Assembly: GCA_937896665.1 (NCBI GenBank)
Contig: CALBNS010000066.1
Location: 1-64,000, forward strand
Direction: 5' to 3'
Length of the DNA stretch: 64,000 bases
From: an uncultured Clostridia bacterium
GTDB taxonomy: Bacteria > Bacillota > Clostridia > Lachnospirales > Lachnospiraceae
The notes beneath the pieces were generated by a model. That model was not told the DNA's origin. It searched no databases and saw nothing but the letters and a program-made list of their open reading frames with translations. The position numbers were made by a program, and so were the translations under genes. This document shows positions 1 to 7,604 of this stretch, in pieces (position 1 is the stretch's first letter; each line of letters begins with the position of its first letter).

Positions 1-269
1 GTTTCTGCAAACCACACCGCATGATGCTGATCCAAGCGGATATCAAGTATGGTCCAAAGCTTCCGATTGGGAGAAATGGGGCTAAGGTACAGACTTACCT
101 TTCCACGGCAATCGATGACCATTCCAGATACCTTTTATCTTCCCGGTTCTATGATAATCAGGAAGAAGCGATCATTGAAGATACTTTCCATCAGGCGGTT
201 TCCCGGTATGGAACCTTCGATGCTTGTTACTTTGACTATACCGAAGTTTCAACTATGCCGACATTTTGA
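1..269 (+). pseudogene. IS transposase, integrase-core (DDE) fragment
   Basis: An open frame enters from the left edge (phase set by codon 3-5) and stops at 267-269. The text around ADIKYG, AIDDHSRYLL and ACYFD is typical of the integrase catalytic core (rve) of IS481/IS3-like transposases: the first Asp lies in ADIKYG and the second is expected in YFD, normally followed by NG. Here the frame leaves the family right after YFD and ends 11 residues later, so the C-terminal third with the catalytic Glu is missing. It is therefore a broken copy. Its exact IS family cannot be settled from the fragment. A recombinase relic follows on the other strand. Confidence 0.7.
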
Positions 270-318
270 AAACCGCTTGATTTTACGGCTTTTACACTGA
301 CAAATATCGGCATAGTTT
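250..318. repeat. Imperfect inverted repeat at mobile-element junction
   Basis: The arm at 250-268 (core AACTATGCCGA) is repeated inverted at 301-318 (core TCGGCATAGTT), with a 32-base spacer. It sits exactly where the DDE fragment loses homology and just outside the 3' end of the tyrosine recombinase relic. It may be a terminal or attachment structure of the recombinase element. That role is inference; only the symmetry is seen. Confidence 0.5.
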
Positions 319-325
319 ACAGGTG

Positions 326-919
326 TCACAGGCTATAGAGCCGATTGATTACATTTGGATTTTTCCATACCTTTTCTCCATTTTCTCCCGATTCATTTGT
401 TTTTGCCATTGACCGTGCAAGTGTGTCAAGTGTTGCAAAGGCATAGAATCCAGTTGTAGTTGATATATCCTCGTGACCGAGAAGCTGCTGTATGTGTGCC
501 AACGGAACACCTGATTGATATAAATCCATTGCCCGTGTCTTGCGGATCATGTGGCAATGATAGGAAGTAGGCATCTTGACCCCTTTTAGTTCTGCATTGT
601 GAGCGCACTTCTGAATAAGTTTTTCCACTGTGTCCGGCGACAGATGGTGTCTGCATCCATGCGTGGTAGCATAAAATAATGCATCATTTTCGTCTGCGTC
701 GGCATGGAATTCTTGTATATACCTTTTTAAATGTCTACAGGTTTTTGGCATAAGGGGAACATTTCTGTATTTATCACCCTTCCCATGCAATGTTACATAT
801 GGGATTTCAGCATCCAGATGTATATCTCTGAGCCGCAGTTCAATGATTTCCGACACACGCGCTGCGCTGTCGTACAAGAGGAACAGTATCATTTGATTAC
901 GCCTTCTTGTTTTTGTCCG
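326..919 (-). pseudogene. Tyrosine recombinase / integrase, N-terminus lost
   Basis: The catalytic domain of a phage-type integrase is intact: Arg in SAARVSE, Lys in HGKGDKYR, the HxxR box as HMIRKTR, His in LLGHED and the nucleophile Tyr in TGFYA. The N-terminal DNA-binding (SAM-like) domain is missing. The family match begins abruptly at about base 919, where plus-strand DNA becomes an istB end; the open frame runs on to 967 only through that foreign DNA. Full family members are about 330 residues; about 198 remain here. It resembles stand-alone recombinases common in Clostridia mobile elements. It is probably inactive. Confidence 0.8.
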
Positions 920-1033
920 TATGATGCTGTTGTAGCTAATGCAATACTTGACAGAGTGCTCCATCATTCACATGTGATTACTATTAATGGTCACTCATAT
1001 AGGGTAAAAGATTATATCAAAGCATCAGAGTAA
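919..1033 (+). pseudogene. istB: IS21-family IstB ATPase, C-terminal remnant
   Basis: The last ~38 codons read ANAILDRVLHHSHVI followed by a GHSYRVKD-like ending and a stop. This is the characteristic C-terminus of IstB, the AAA+ helper ATPase of IS21 elements (AAxLLDRLLHHAHVI...SYRLK). Nothing upstream is IstB-like, because the plus strand there is the antisense of the recombinase relic. The join is sharp at ~918. This is a fragment from an element insertion or deletion event and has no function. Confidence 0.65.
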
Positions 1034-1056
1034 TTGTACATTATTATATAAGATTT

Positions 1057-1218
1057 TTTGTACAAAAGTACCTGACACTTTATAATGAAACAGATGGGGA
1101 TGTTTTACAGAACTTGATATTAAATGATAATGTATATACAACGATTTATTATAGGAAACAGTTTGATGATAATGGGAATCATGATACCATTATAGATGAA
1201 TATTTAAAGACAGTCTGA
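1057..1218 (+). pseudogene. Possible C-terminal gene relic, unknown
   Basis: An uninterrupted frame without a start codon reads VQKYLTLYNETDGDVLQ and later DNGNHDTIIDEYLKTV, ending in TGA just before a terminator hairpin. Composition looks protein-like (charged, with an ordered ending), so this may be the tail of a gene cut by the neighbouring element. I recognise no family. The call is weak. Confidence 0.25.
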
Positions 1219-1242
1219 ACACAATAAATAGAATATGATACG

Positions 1243-1286
1243 AAAAAAAGTACAAATGTAAAAAAACGAACACTTGTACTTTTTTT
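1243..1286 (+). terminator. Rho-independent terminator
   Basis: A 16-base arm at 1243-1258 pairs with 1271-1286 (one G-U-type mismatch) and is flanked by A-run and T-run. It would terminate in both directions. It separates the mobile-element debris from the uvrB promoter region. Confidence 0.75.
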
Positions 1287-1318
1287 GTTTGATCCTATAT
1301 ACTTTTGAAATGATTTTT

Positions 1319-1337
1319 GTTATAATGATGTCATTAT
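1319..1337 (+). promoter_or_regulatory. uvrB promoter -10 with overlapping palindrome
   Basis: TATAAT at 1321-1326 is preceded by TG one base upstream (an extended -10). No good -35 is present at 17 bases. The -10 overlaps a perfect palindrome ATAATGA-TG-TCATTAT at 1322-1337, placed where a repressor could block polymerase. The palindrome does not match the GAAC-N4-GTTC LexA box, so the regulator is unknown. Confidence 0.5.
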
Positions 1338-1390
1338 GGAGTTAAAGATATTATATGATGTTTAGTGATATTTAGTCCTCGAAAAGAGCA

Positions 1391-1510
1391 TTTGTGACTT
1401 TTGTCTTTTTGGATTCGTAAAAGGGTTCCATAAGGCTATTATTTTGAGGATTTCGTTACGAATCGCAGAGCAGTGGTATGGCTGACTGTGAACGTATCAA
1501 AAGTCACAAA
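1391..1510 (+). promoter_or_regulatory. Structured 5' leader of uvrB
   Basis: A perfect 13-base inverted repeat (1391-1403 with 1498-1510) encloses a second perfect 9-base inverted repeat (1412-1420 with 1456-1464) and a small CAGT/ACTG hairpin near 1471-1488. Folded, this is a multi-branch RNA whose closing stem ends one base before the uvrB Shine-Dalgarno (1511-1516). It matches no riboswitch class I know by eye. A translational control element is inferred from the position. Confidence 0.5.
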
Positions 1511-1523
1511 GGAGGGTTTGACT

Positions 1524-3509
1524 ATGAATAAATTTGTTTTAAAAGCCCCATATCAGCCGACAGGAGATCAGCCACAGGCGATTGCCCAACTGGTCAAGGG
1601 GTTTAAAGAAGGCAATCAATGCCAGACTTTACTAGGGGTTACGGGTTCTGGTAAGACATTCACGATGGCGAACGTCATCGAGCAGTTACAGAAGCCGACT
1701 CTCGTTATAGCACATAATAAAACGCTTGCTGCTCAGTTGTACGGAGAATTCAAGGAGATGTTCCCTGATAACGCGGTGGAGTATTTTGTATCCTATTACG
1801 ATTACTACCAGCCGGAGGCTTATGTACCATCTTCAGATACGTATATTGCCAAAGATTCATCTATTAATGAAGAAATAGATAAGTTGCGTCATTCTGCGAC
1901 GGCGGCCCTCTCTGAGCGGCGAGACGTGATAATCGTATCCAGTGTGTCATGTATCTATGGACTTGGCTCGCCGATTGATTATCAGGAAATGGTGATTTCG
2001 CTTCGCCCGGGAATGATTAAGGACAGGGATGAAGTGATTCAAAAGTTAATTGAAATTCAATATGATAGAAATGAAATGGATTTCAAACGTGGTACGTTCC
2101 GTGTGCGTGGTGATGTATTGGAGGTTTTTCCGGCAGTATCACAAGATACTGCTATAAGAGTAGAATTTTTTGGCGATGAAGTTGACAGAATAACAGAGAT
2201 TGATGTGTTGACCGGAGAGATTAAGAATGCATTAAACCATGTGGCAGTTTTTCCAGCGTCACATTATGTCGTTTCAAAAGAAAGTATGGACCGGGCGACA
2301 CGGGAGATTGAAAAGGAATTGGAAGAAAGAGTGCGTTTCTTTAAACGTGAGGATAAGTTATTAGAAGCGCAGAGAATTGCAGAGAGAACGAATTTTGATA
2401 TTGAGATGATGCGTGAGACAGGTTTTTGCTCCGGGATTGAAAATTATTCAAGGCATCTGACAGGACTTGCTCCGGGACAGCCTCCACATACTTTAATTGA
2501 TTACTTTCCAGATGATTTTCTGATTATGATTGATGAGTCCCATATTACAATCCCACAGATTGGCGGCATGTTTTCGGGCGACCAGTCTAGAAAATCTACG
2601 CTGGTTGATTATGGGTTCCGCCTTCCGTCGGCAAAGGACAACAGACCATTGAATTTTGAAGAGTTTGAAAGTAAGGTAAACCAGATGTTGTTTGTTTCGG
2701 CAACACCGGGTAAATACGAGGAACAGAATGAGCTGCTTCGTGCAGAACAGATTATTCGTCCAACAGGACTTTTAGACCCATTAGTGGAAGTACGTCCGGT
2801 AGATGGACAAATTGATGACCTAATCGGAGAGGTTAAGAAAGAAATAGCAGGAAAAAATAAGATATTAGTTACTACACTGACAAAGCGTATGGCAGAAGAT
2901 TTGACTGATTATATGAGGGAACTTGGAATTCGTGTGAAGTATCTTCATTCGGACATTGATACTTTGGAACGAACAGAGATTATCCGTGATATGCGTCTTG
3001 ATGTATTTGATGTTTTGGTCGGCATTAATCTCTTGCGAGAAGGCCTGGATATTCCGGAGATTACATTAATCGCAATTTTGGATGCAGATAAAGAGGGTTT
3101 TCTGCGTTCTGAAACTTCGTTAATTCAGACGATTGGACGTGCTGCGAGAAATGCAGAAGGTCACGTCATTATGTATGCGGATACCATTACGGATTCTATG
3201 CGCCGAGCAATGGAGGAGACTCAGAGAAGAAGAACGGTGCAGATGAAATATAATGAAGAACATGGAATTACGCCACAGACAATCAAGAAGGCAGTTCGTG
3301 ATTTGATTAGTATTTCAAAGAAAGTAGCAGTAGAGGAAATGCGCATGGAAAAGGACCCCGAATCCATGAGCAGGGCGGAACTAGAAAAACTAATCAAAGA
3401 TATTTCAAAGCAGATGAAAAAAGCGGCGGCAGAGCTGAATTTTGAGGCGGCGGCAGAACTGCGTGATAAGATGGTAGAATTAAAGCAAATTTATCAGGAG
3501 TCGGATTAA
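1524..3509 (+). CDS. uvrB: UvrABC excision nuclease subunit B
   Basis: This 661-residue DNA helicase-like subunit of nucleotide excision repair takes over damaged DNA from UvrA and recruits UvrC for incision. Visible parts are the Walker A GVTGSGKT (residues 38-45), the damage-probing beta-hairpin region YYDYYQPEAYVP (about 91-102), the DESH Walker B box, helicase motif VI near QTIGRAARN, and a C-terminal UVR motif for UvrC contact (LNFEAAAELRDKM). The ATG at 1524 is chosen over an in-frame upstream start at 1473 because GGAGGG lies 7 bases before it and the family begins here. uvrA follows 46 bases downstream, so the two are probably co-transcribed. The leader is highly structured (see 1391-1510). 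Confidence 0.97.
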   Translation: MNKFVLKAPYQPTGDQPQAIAQLVKGFKEGNQCQTLLGVTGSGKTFTMANVIEQLQKPTLVIAHNKTLAAQLYGEFKEMFPDNAVEYFVSYYDYYQPEAYVPSSDTYIAKDSSINEEIDKLRHSATAALSERRDVIIVSSVSCIYGLGSPIDYQEMVISLRPGMIKDRDEVIQKLIEIQYDRNEMDFKRGTFRVRGDVLEVFPAVSQDTAIRVEFFGDEVDRITEIDVLTGEIKNALNHVAVFPASHYVVSKESMDRATREIEKELEERVRFFKREDKLLEAQRIAERTNFDIEMMRETGFCSGIENYSRHLTGLAPGQPPHTLIDYFPDDFLIMIDESHITIPQIGGMFSGDQSRKSTLVDYGFRLPSAKDNRPLNFEEFESKVNQMLFVSATPGKYEEQNELLRAEQIIRPTGLLDPLVEVRPVDGQIDDLIGEVKKEIAGKNKILVTTLTKRMAEDLTDYMRELGIRVKYLHSDIDTLERTEIIRDMRLDVFDVLVGINLLREGLDIPEITLIAILDADKEGFLRSETSLIQTIGRAARNAEGHVIMYADTITDSMRRAMEETQRRRTVQMKYNEEHGITPQTIKKAVRDLISISKKVAVEEMRMEKDPESMSRAELEKLIKDISKQMKKAAAELNFEAAAELRDKMVELKQIYQESD

Positions 3510-3555
3510 ATAACGATACAGATAATAGTAGAATAATGGGAGTGTAACATAAAAG

Positions 3556-6390
3556 ATGGATAATAGACAGTTTATAAAGATAAGAGGTGCAAATGAGCAC
3601 AATTTGAAAAATATAGATATTGATATCCCACGTAATGAGCTGGTGGTACTGACAGGGCTTAGTGGATCTGGAAAATCCTCGCTTGCTTTTGATACGATTT
3701 ATGCAGAGGGGCAGAGAAGATATATGGAATCTTTGTCGTCTTATGCAAGACAGTTTCTGGGACAGATGGAAAAGCCTAATGTGGAAAGTATCGAAGGTCT
3801 GTCACCTGCGATTTCAATTGACCAGAAATCAACAAATAGGAATCCACGTTCTACTGTGGGAACTGTGACGGAAATTTATGACTATCTTCGACTTCTGTAT
3901 GCTAGAATTGGAATTCCACATTGTCCGAAGTGTGGGAAAGAAATAAAAAAACAGACGGTAGATCAGATGGTAGACCAGATTATGGAACTGCCGGAGGGAA
4001 CCAAGATTCAGCTTCTTGCGCCGGTAGTACGAGGCAAGAAGGGGCGCCATGAGAAGTTGTTGGAGCGCACGAAAAAGAGTGGTTATGTGCGTGTACGGAT
4101 TGATGGAAATTTATATGAATTGTCTGAAGAAATCACTTTGGATAAAAATATAAAACATAATATAGAAATTATTGTAGACCGTCTTGTCGTAAGACCGGGG
4201 ATTGAAAAGAGATTGACAGACTCTGTGGAAAGTGTGCTCGCCCTGGCTGAGGGGCTTCTGGTTGTAGATGTGATCGATGGAGAAGCGATTAATTTCAGCC
4301 AGAGTTTTTCATGTCCGGATTGTGGAATTAGCATTGAGGAGATTGAGCCGAGAAGCTTTTCGTTTAATAATCCGTTTGGAGCATGTCCAGTCTGCTTTGG
4401 TCTTGGATATAAAATGGAATTTGATGTTGATTTGATGATTCCAGACCAGAGTCTCAGTATTGACCAGGGGGCGATTGCTGTTACAGGCTGGCAGTCGTGC
4501 ACAGATCCTAAAAGCTACAGTAGAGCAATTTTAAACGCACTTAGTAAAGAATATAATTTCTCACTAGATACTCCATTTGAAGATTATCCACAGGAAATCA
4601 AAGATATTCTCATTCATGGGACAGATGGAAAAGAAGTAAAGGTGCACTATGTCGGACAACGTGGAGAAGGTTTTTATGATGTTGCTTTTGAAGGATTGAT
4701 TAAGAATGTAGAACGTCGTTACAGAGAAACCGCATCAGAGACGGTAAAGGCAGAATATGAGTCGTTTATGCGCATTACGCCTTGCCACGAGTGTAGGGGA
4801 CAACGTCTGAAGCAGAGTGCATTGGCTGTGACGGTTGGTGGCATTAATATTGCACAAATGACAGCATTATCGATTGACAAATTACAGAAATTCTTAAATG
4901 AGTTGACTTTGACTCATACCCAGGAATTGATTGGCGGGCAGATTTTGAAAGAAATCAAAGCGCGTATAGGATTTCTTGTAAATGTAGGTCTCGATTACCT
5001 GACATTGGCAAGGGCGACAGGAAGTCTTTCGGGGGGCGAGGCACAGCGCATCCGTCTTGCAACACAGATTGGCTCTGGTCTTGTAGGTGTAGCATATATT
5101 TTAGACGAACCGAGTATCGGTCTACATCAGAGAGACAATGATAAGCTTTTGGGTGCATTGAAAAATCTGCGTGATTTGGGAAATACGCTGATTGTTGTAG
5201 AACATGATGAGGATACTATGAAGGAAGCGGATTACATCGTGGATATTGGACCGGGTGCCGGTGAGTATGGTGGTGAGGTAGTTGCAACCGGTACAGCAGA
5301 GGAGATCATGGCAAATCCGAATTCTATAACCGGCGCTTATTTGTGTGGTAAAATGAAGATTCCGGTTCCAGAGGTCAGAAGAGAACCAAAAGGCTGGCTG
5401 AAAGTAATCGGTGCTGCTGAAAACAATCTGAAACATATTGATGTGGCATTTCCAATCGGAGTAATGACTTGTGTAACAGGTGTTTCCGGGTCTGGAAAAA
5501 GCTCACTTATCAACGAAATAGTTTACAAAAAACTCGCGAAGGAATTAAACAGAGCGCGCACTATTCCAGGAAAGCATAAGAAGATAGAGGGTATTGAACA
5601 ATTAGATAAAGTCATTAGCATTGACCAGTCACCGATTGGGAGAACTCCGAGATCTAATCCGGCTACCTATACAGGCGTCTTTGACTTAATCCGTGATTTG
5701 TTTGCAGCAACAGCCGATGCCAAGGCGAGAGGCTATAAAAAAGGAAGATTTAGTTTCAATATTAAAGGCGGAAGATGTGAGGCATGTTCCGGAGATGGTA
5801 TTTTGAAAATTGAGATGCATTTCCTGCCAGATGTCTATGTGCCATGTGAAGTGTGTGGTGGGAAGAGGTATAATAGGGAAACCTTAGAAGTGAAATATAA
5901 GGGCAAAAGTATTTATGATGTTCTGAATATGACAGTGGAAGAGGCAATGATTTTTTTTGAAAATGTACCAAGTATTCGAAGAAAAATGGAGACATTATAT
6001 GATGTGGGTCTCTCTTATATTCGCTTAGGTCAGCCATCGACAACACTTTCTGGTGGTGAGGCACAGCGCATTAAACTTGCTACAGAGCTGAGTAAGAGAA
6101 GTACAGGGCGTACAATCTATATTCTGGATGAGCCGACGACGGGTCTTCATTTTGCAGATGTACACAAACTGACAGAAATTCTACATCGTCTGTCCGGGGA
6201 TGGAAATACTGTGATTGTAATTGAACATAATCTGGATGTAATCAAGACAGCAGACTATATCATTGATATCGGGCCGGAGGGCGGAGACAGAGGTGGAATG
6301 GTTGTTGCACAAGGTACTCCGGAGGAAATTATAAAGAATCCAGATTCTTACACAGGCAAATATATTGCTCCAATCCTTAAGAAATACTAA
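3556..6390 (+). CDS. uvrA: UvrABC excision nuclease subunit A
   Basis: This 944-residue ABC-type ATPase dimerises, finds bulky DNA lesions and loads UvrB. Two nucleotide-binding halves are seen: Walker A GLSGSGKSS (34-42) with signature LSGGEAQRIRLA, and a second Walker A GVSGSGKSS with LSGGEAQRIKLA. Zinc-binding Cys pairs are present in each half (CPKCGKE, CHECRGQR, CEACSGDG, CEVCGGKR). The length is normal for the family. The start ATG has only a distant GGGAG (3539-3543). It is the second gene of a uvrBA operon. Confidence 0.98.
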   Translation: MDNRQFIKIRGANEHNLKNIDIDIPRNELVVLTGLSGSGKSSLAFDTIYAEGQRRYMESLSSYARQFLGQMEKPNVESIEGLSPAISIDQKSTNRNPRSTVGTVTEIYDYLRLLYARIGIPHCPKCGKEIKKQTVDQMVDQIMELPEGTKIQLLAPVVRGKKGRHEKLLERTKKSGYVRVRIDGNLYELSEEITLDKNIKHNIEIIVDRLVVRPGIEKRLTDSVESVLALAEGLLVVDVIDGEAINFSQSFSCPDCGISIEEIEPRSFSFNNPFGACPVCFGLGYKMEFDVDLMIPDQSLSIDQGAIAVTGWQSCTDPKSYSRAILNALSKEYNFSLDTPFEDYPQEIKDILIHGTDGKEVKVHYVGQRGEGFYDVAFEGLIKNVERRYRETASETVKAEYESFMRITPCHECRGQRLKQSALAVTVGGINIAQMTALSIDKLQKFLNELTLTHTQELIGGQILKEIKARIGFLVNVGLDYLTLARATGSLSGGEAQRIRLATQIGSGLVGVAYILDEPSIGLHQRDNDKLLGALKNLRDLGNTLIVVEHDEDTMKEADYIVDIGPGAGEYGGEVVATGTAEEIMANPNSITGAYLCGKMKIPVPEVRREPKGWLKVIGAAENNLKHIDVAFPIGVMTCVTGVSGSGKSSLINEIVYKKLAKELNRARTIPGKHKKIEGIEQLDKVISIDQSPIGRTPRSNPATYTGVFDLIRDLFAATADAKARGYKKGRFSFNIKGGRCEACSGDGILKIEMHFLPDVYVPCEVCGGKRYNRETLEVKYKGKSIYDVLNMTVEEAMIFFENVPSIRRKMETLYDVGLSYIRLGQPSTTLSGGEAQRIKLATELSKRSTGRTIYILDEPTTGLHFADVHKLTEILHRLSGDGNTVIVIEHNLDVIKTADYIIDIGPEGGDRGGMVVAQGTPEEIIKNPDSYTGKYIAPILKKY

Positions 6391-6406
6391 AAAAACAAAA
6401 AAACTC

Positions 6407-6435
6407 TTTCCAATTATTAGAATTTCTATTATAAT
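6407..6435 (+). promoter_or_regulatory. Sigma-A-type promoter for mreB
   Basis: TTTCCA (6407-6412) and TATAAT (6430-6435) are separated by 17 bases, about 65 bases before the mreB start, in the gap after uvrA. Confidence 0.65.
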
Positions 6436-6500
6436 GAGTTAGATATATGAATGGAAGCTACAGAAGATATAATAGATAAGGCAATGAAAGGAGAAATCAG

Positions 6501-7481
6501 ATGTCAGTGGATATCGGAATCGACTTGGGAACGGCCAGTGTTCTCGTATATGTAAAAGGTAAAGGTGTAGTTTTAAAAGAGCCATCAGTAGTGGCATTTG
6601 ACAGAGATACGAATGCGATTAAGGCAATTGGTGAAGAGGCCAGGCTGATGCTAGGAAGAACACCGGGCAATATTATTGCAGTAAGACCTTTGAGACAGGG
6701 AGTTATTGCAGATTACACAGTTACAGAAAAAATGATTAAGTATTTTGTACAGAAGGCAGTAGGAAAACGAACATTCAAGAAACCACGTATCAGCATCTGT
6801 GTACCAAGCGGTGTGACAGAAGTAGAGAAGAAGGCAGTAAAGGAAGCAACTTACGCGGCTGGGGCGCGTGAAGTATTTCTGATTGAGGAGCCTGTTGCTG
6901 CAGCCATTGGAGCAGGTATTGATATCGCAAAACCATGTGGAAACATGATTGTTGATATTGGGGGCGGAACATCAGATATTGCAGTAATTTCATTAGGTGG
7001 CACAGTTGTAAATACTTCAATTAAGGTTGCCGGAGACGATTTTGATGAAGCAATTGTACGTTTTATGCGTAAGAAACATAATCTATTAATTGGTGAACGC
7101 ACAGCAGAAGATATTAAGATTAAGATTGGAACCACATATCCATTGGTGGAAGAAGAGGCAATGGAAGTGCGTGGGCGTAATCTGGTGACAGGTCTCCCTA
7201 AGACTGTAACGGTTACTTCTTCGGAAACGGAAGAAGCCCTGAAAGAAACAACAGTACAGATTGTGGAAGCTGTTATTGAAGTACTTGAGAGAACTCCACC
7301 GGAATTGTCAGCAGATATTTTAGATCGTGGTATCGTTCTTACAGGTGGCGGTGCATTGCTTCGTGGCTTAGAAGAACTGATTGAAGAAAAGACAGGAATT
7401 AATACAATGACAGCAGAAGATCCAATGAAGGTTGTTGCGATTGGAACAGGTCAGTTTGTAGAATTCATGAGTGGGAAATAG
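6501..7481 (+). CDS. mreB: Rod-shape actin homologue MreB/Mbl
   Basis: A 326-residue bacterial actin that polymerises under the membrane and guides lateral wall synthesis. Seen are the phosphate-1 loop IGIDLGTASV at the N-terminus, the phosphate-2 loop VDIGGGTSDIAV, the adenosine motif LTGGGALLRG near the C-terminus, and the MreB-typical SVVAFD stretch. It stands alone, away from mreC/mreD, with its own promoter and a terminator just after it, as is usual for Mbl-type copies. MreB and Mbl cannot be separated by eye. RBS AAAGGAG lies close upstream. Confidence 0.93.
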   Translation: MSVDIGIDLGTASVLVYVKGKGVVLKEPSVVAFDRDTNAIKAIGEEARLMLGRTPGNIIAVRPLRQGVIADYTVTEKMIKYFVQKAVGKRTFKKPRISICVPSGVTEVEKKAVKEATYAAGAREVFLIEEPVAAAIGAGIDIAKPCGNMIVDIGGGTSDIAVISLGGTVVNTSIKVAGDDFDEAIVRFMRKKHNLLIGERTAEDIKIKIGTTYPLVEEEAMEVRGRNLVTGLPKTVTVTSSETEEALKETTVQIVEAVIEVLERTPPELSADILDRGIVLTGGGALLRGLEELIEEKTGINTMTAEDPMKVVAIGTGQFVEFMSGK

Positions 7482-7486
7482 AAGAG

Positions 7487-7516
7487 AAGAGCTGCCTCAA
7501 TATGAGGCGGCTCTTT
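7487..7516 (+). terminator. Terminator after mreB
   Basis: A 13-base arm (7487-7499) pairs with 7503-7515 with one G-U pair and a three-base loop, followed by a short T run. It is GC-rich but the T tract is weak. Confidence 0.7.
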
Positions 7517-7604
7517 GCTGTATACGAGAAAAACGGTGCGCCCGGACTATTTTCTGGTATATAACAAATGATTAGAAAAATTTTGACGGAGGTGTCTGAC
7601 CGAG

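Noticed and set aside
731..1033. A 100-codon plus-strand gene across the recombinase relic
   Set aside because: Only the last ~38 codons look like protein (IstB end). The rest is antisense of the recombinase catalytic domain.
1268..1279. LexA-like box GAACACTTGTAC before uvrB
   Set aside because: It has one mismatch to GAAC-N4-GTTC and lies within the arm of a terminator hairpin, ~40 bases upstream of the -10; the resemblance is probably accidental.
1473..1523. Upstream in-frame ATG start for uvrB
   Set aside because: It has no RBS, lies inside the structured leader and adds 17 residues not seen in the family; ATG 1524 has GGAGGG at the right distance.
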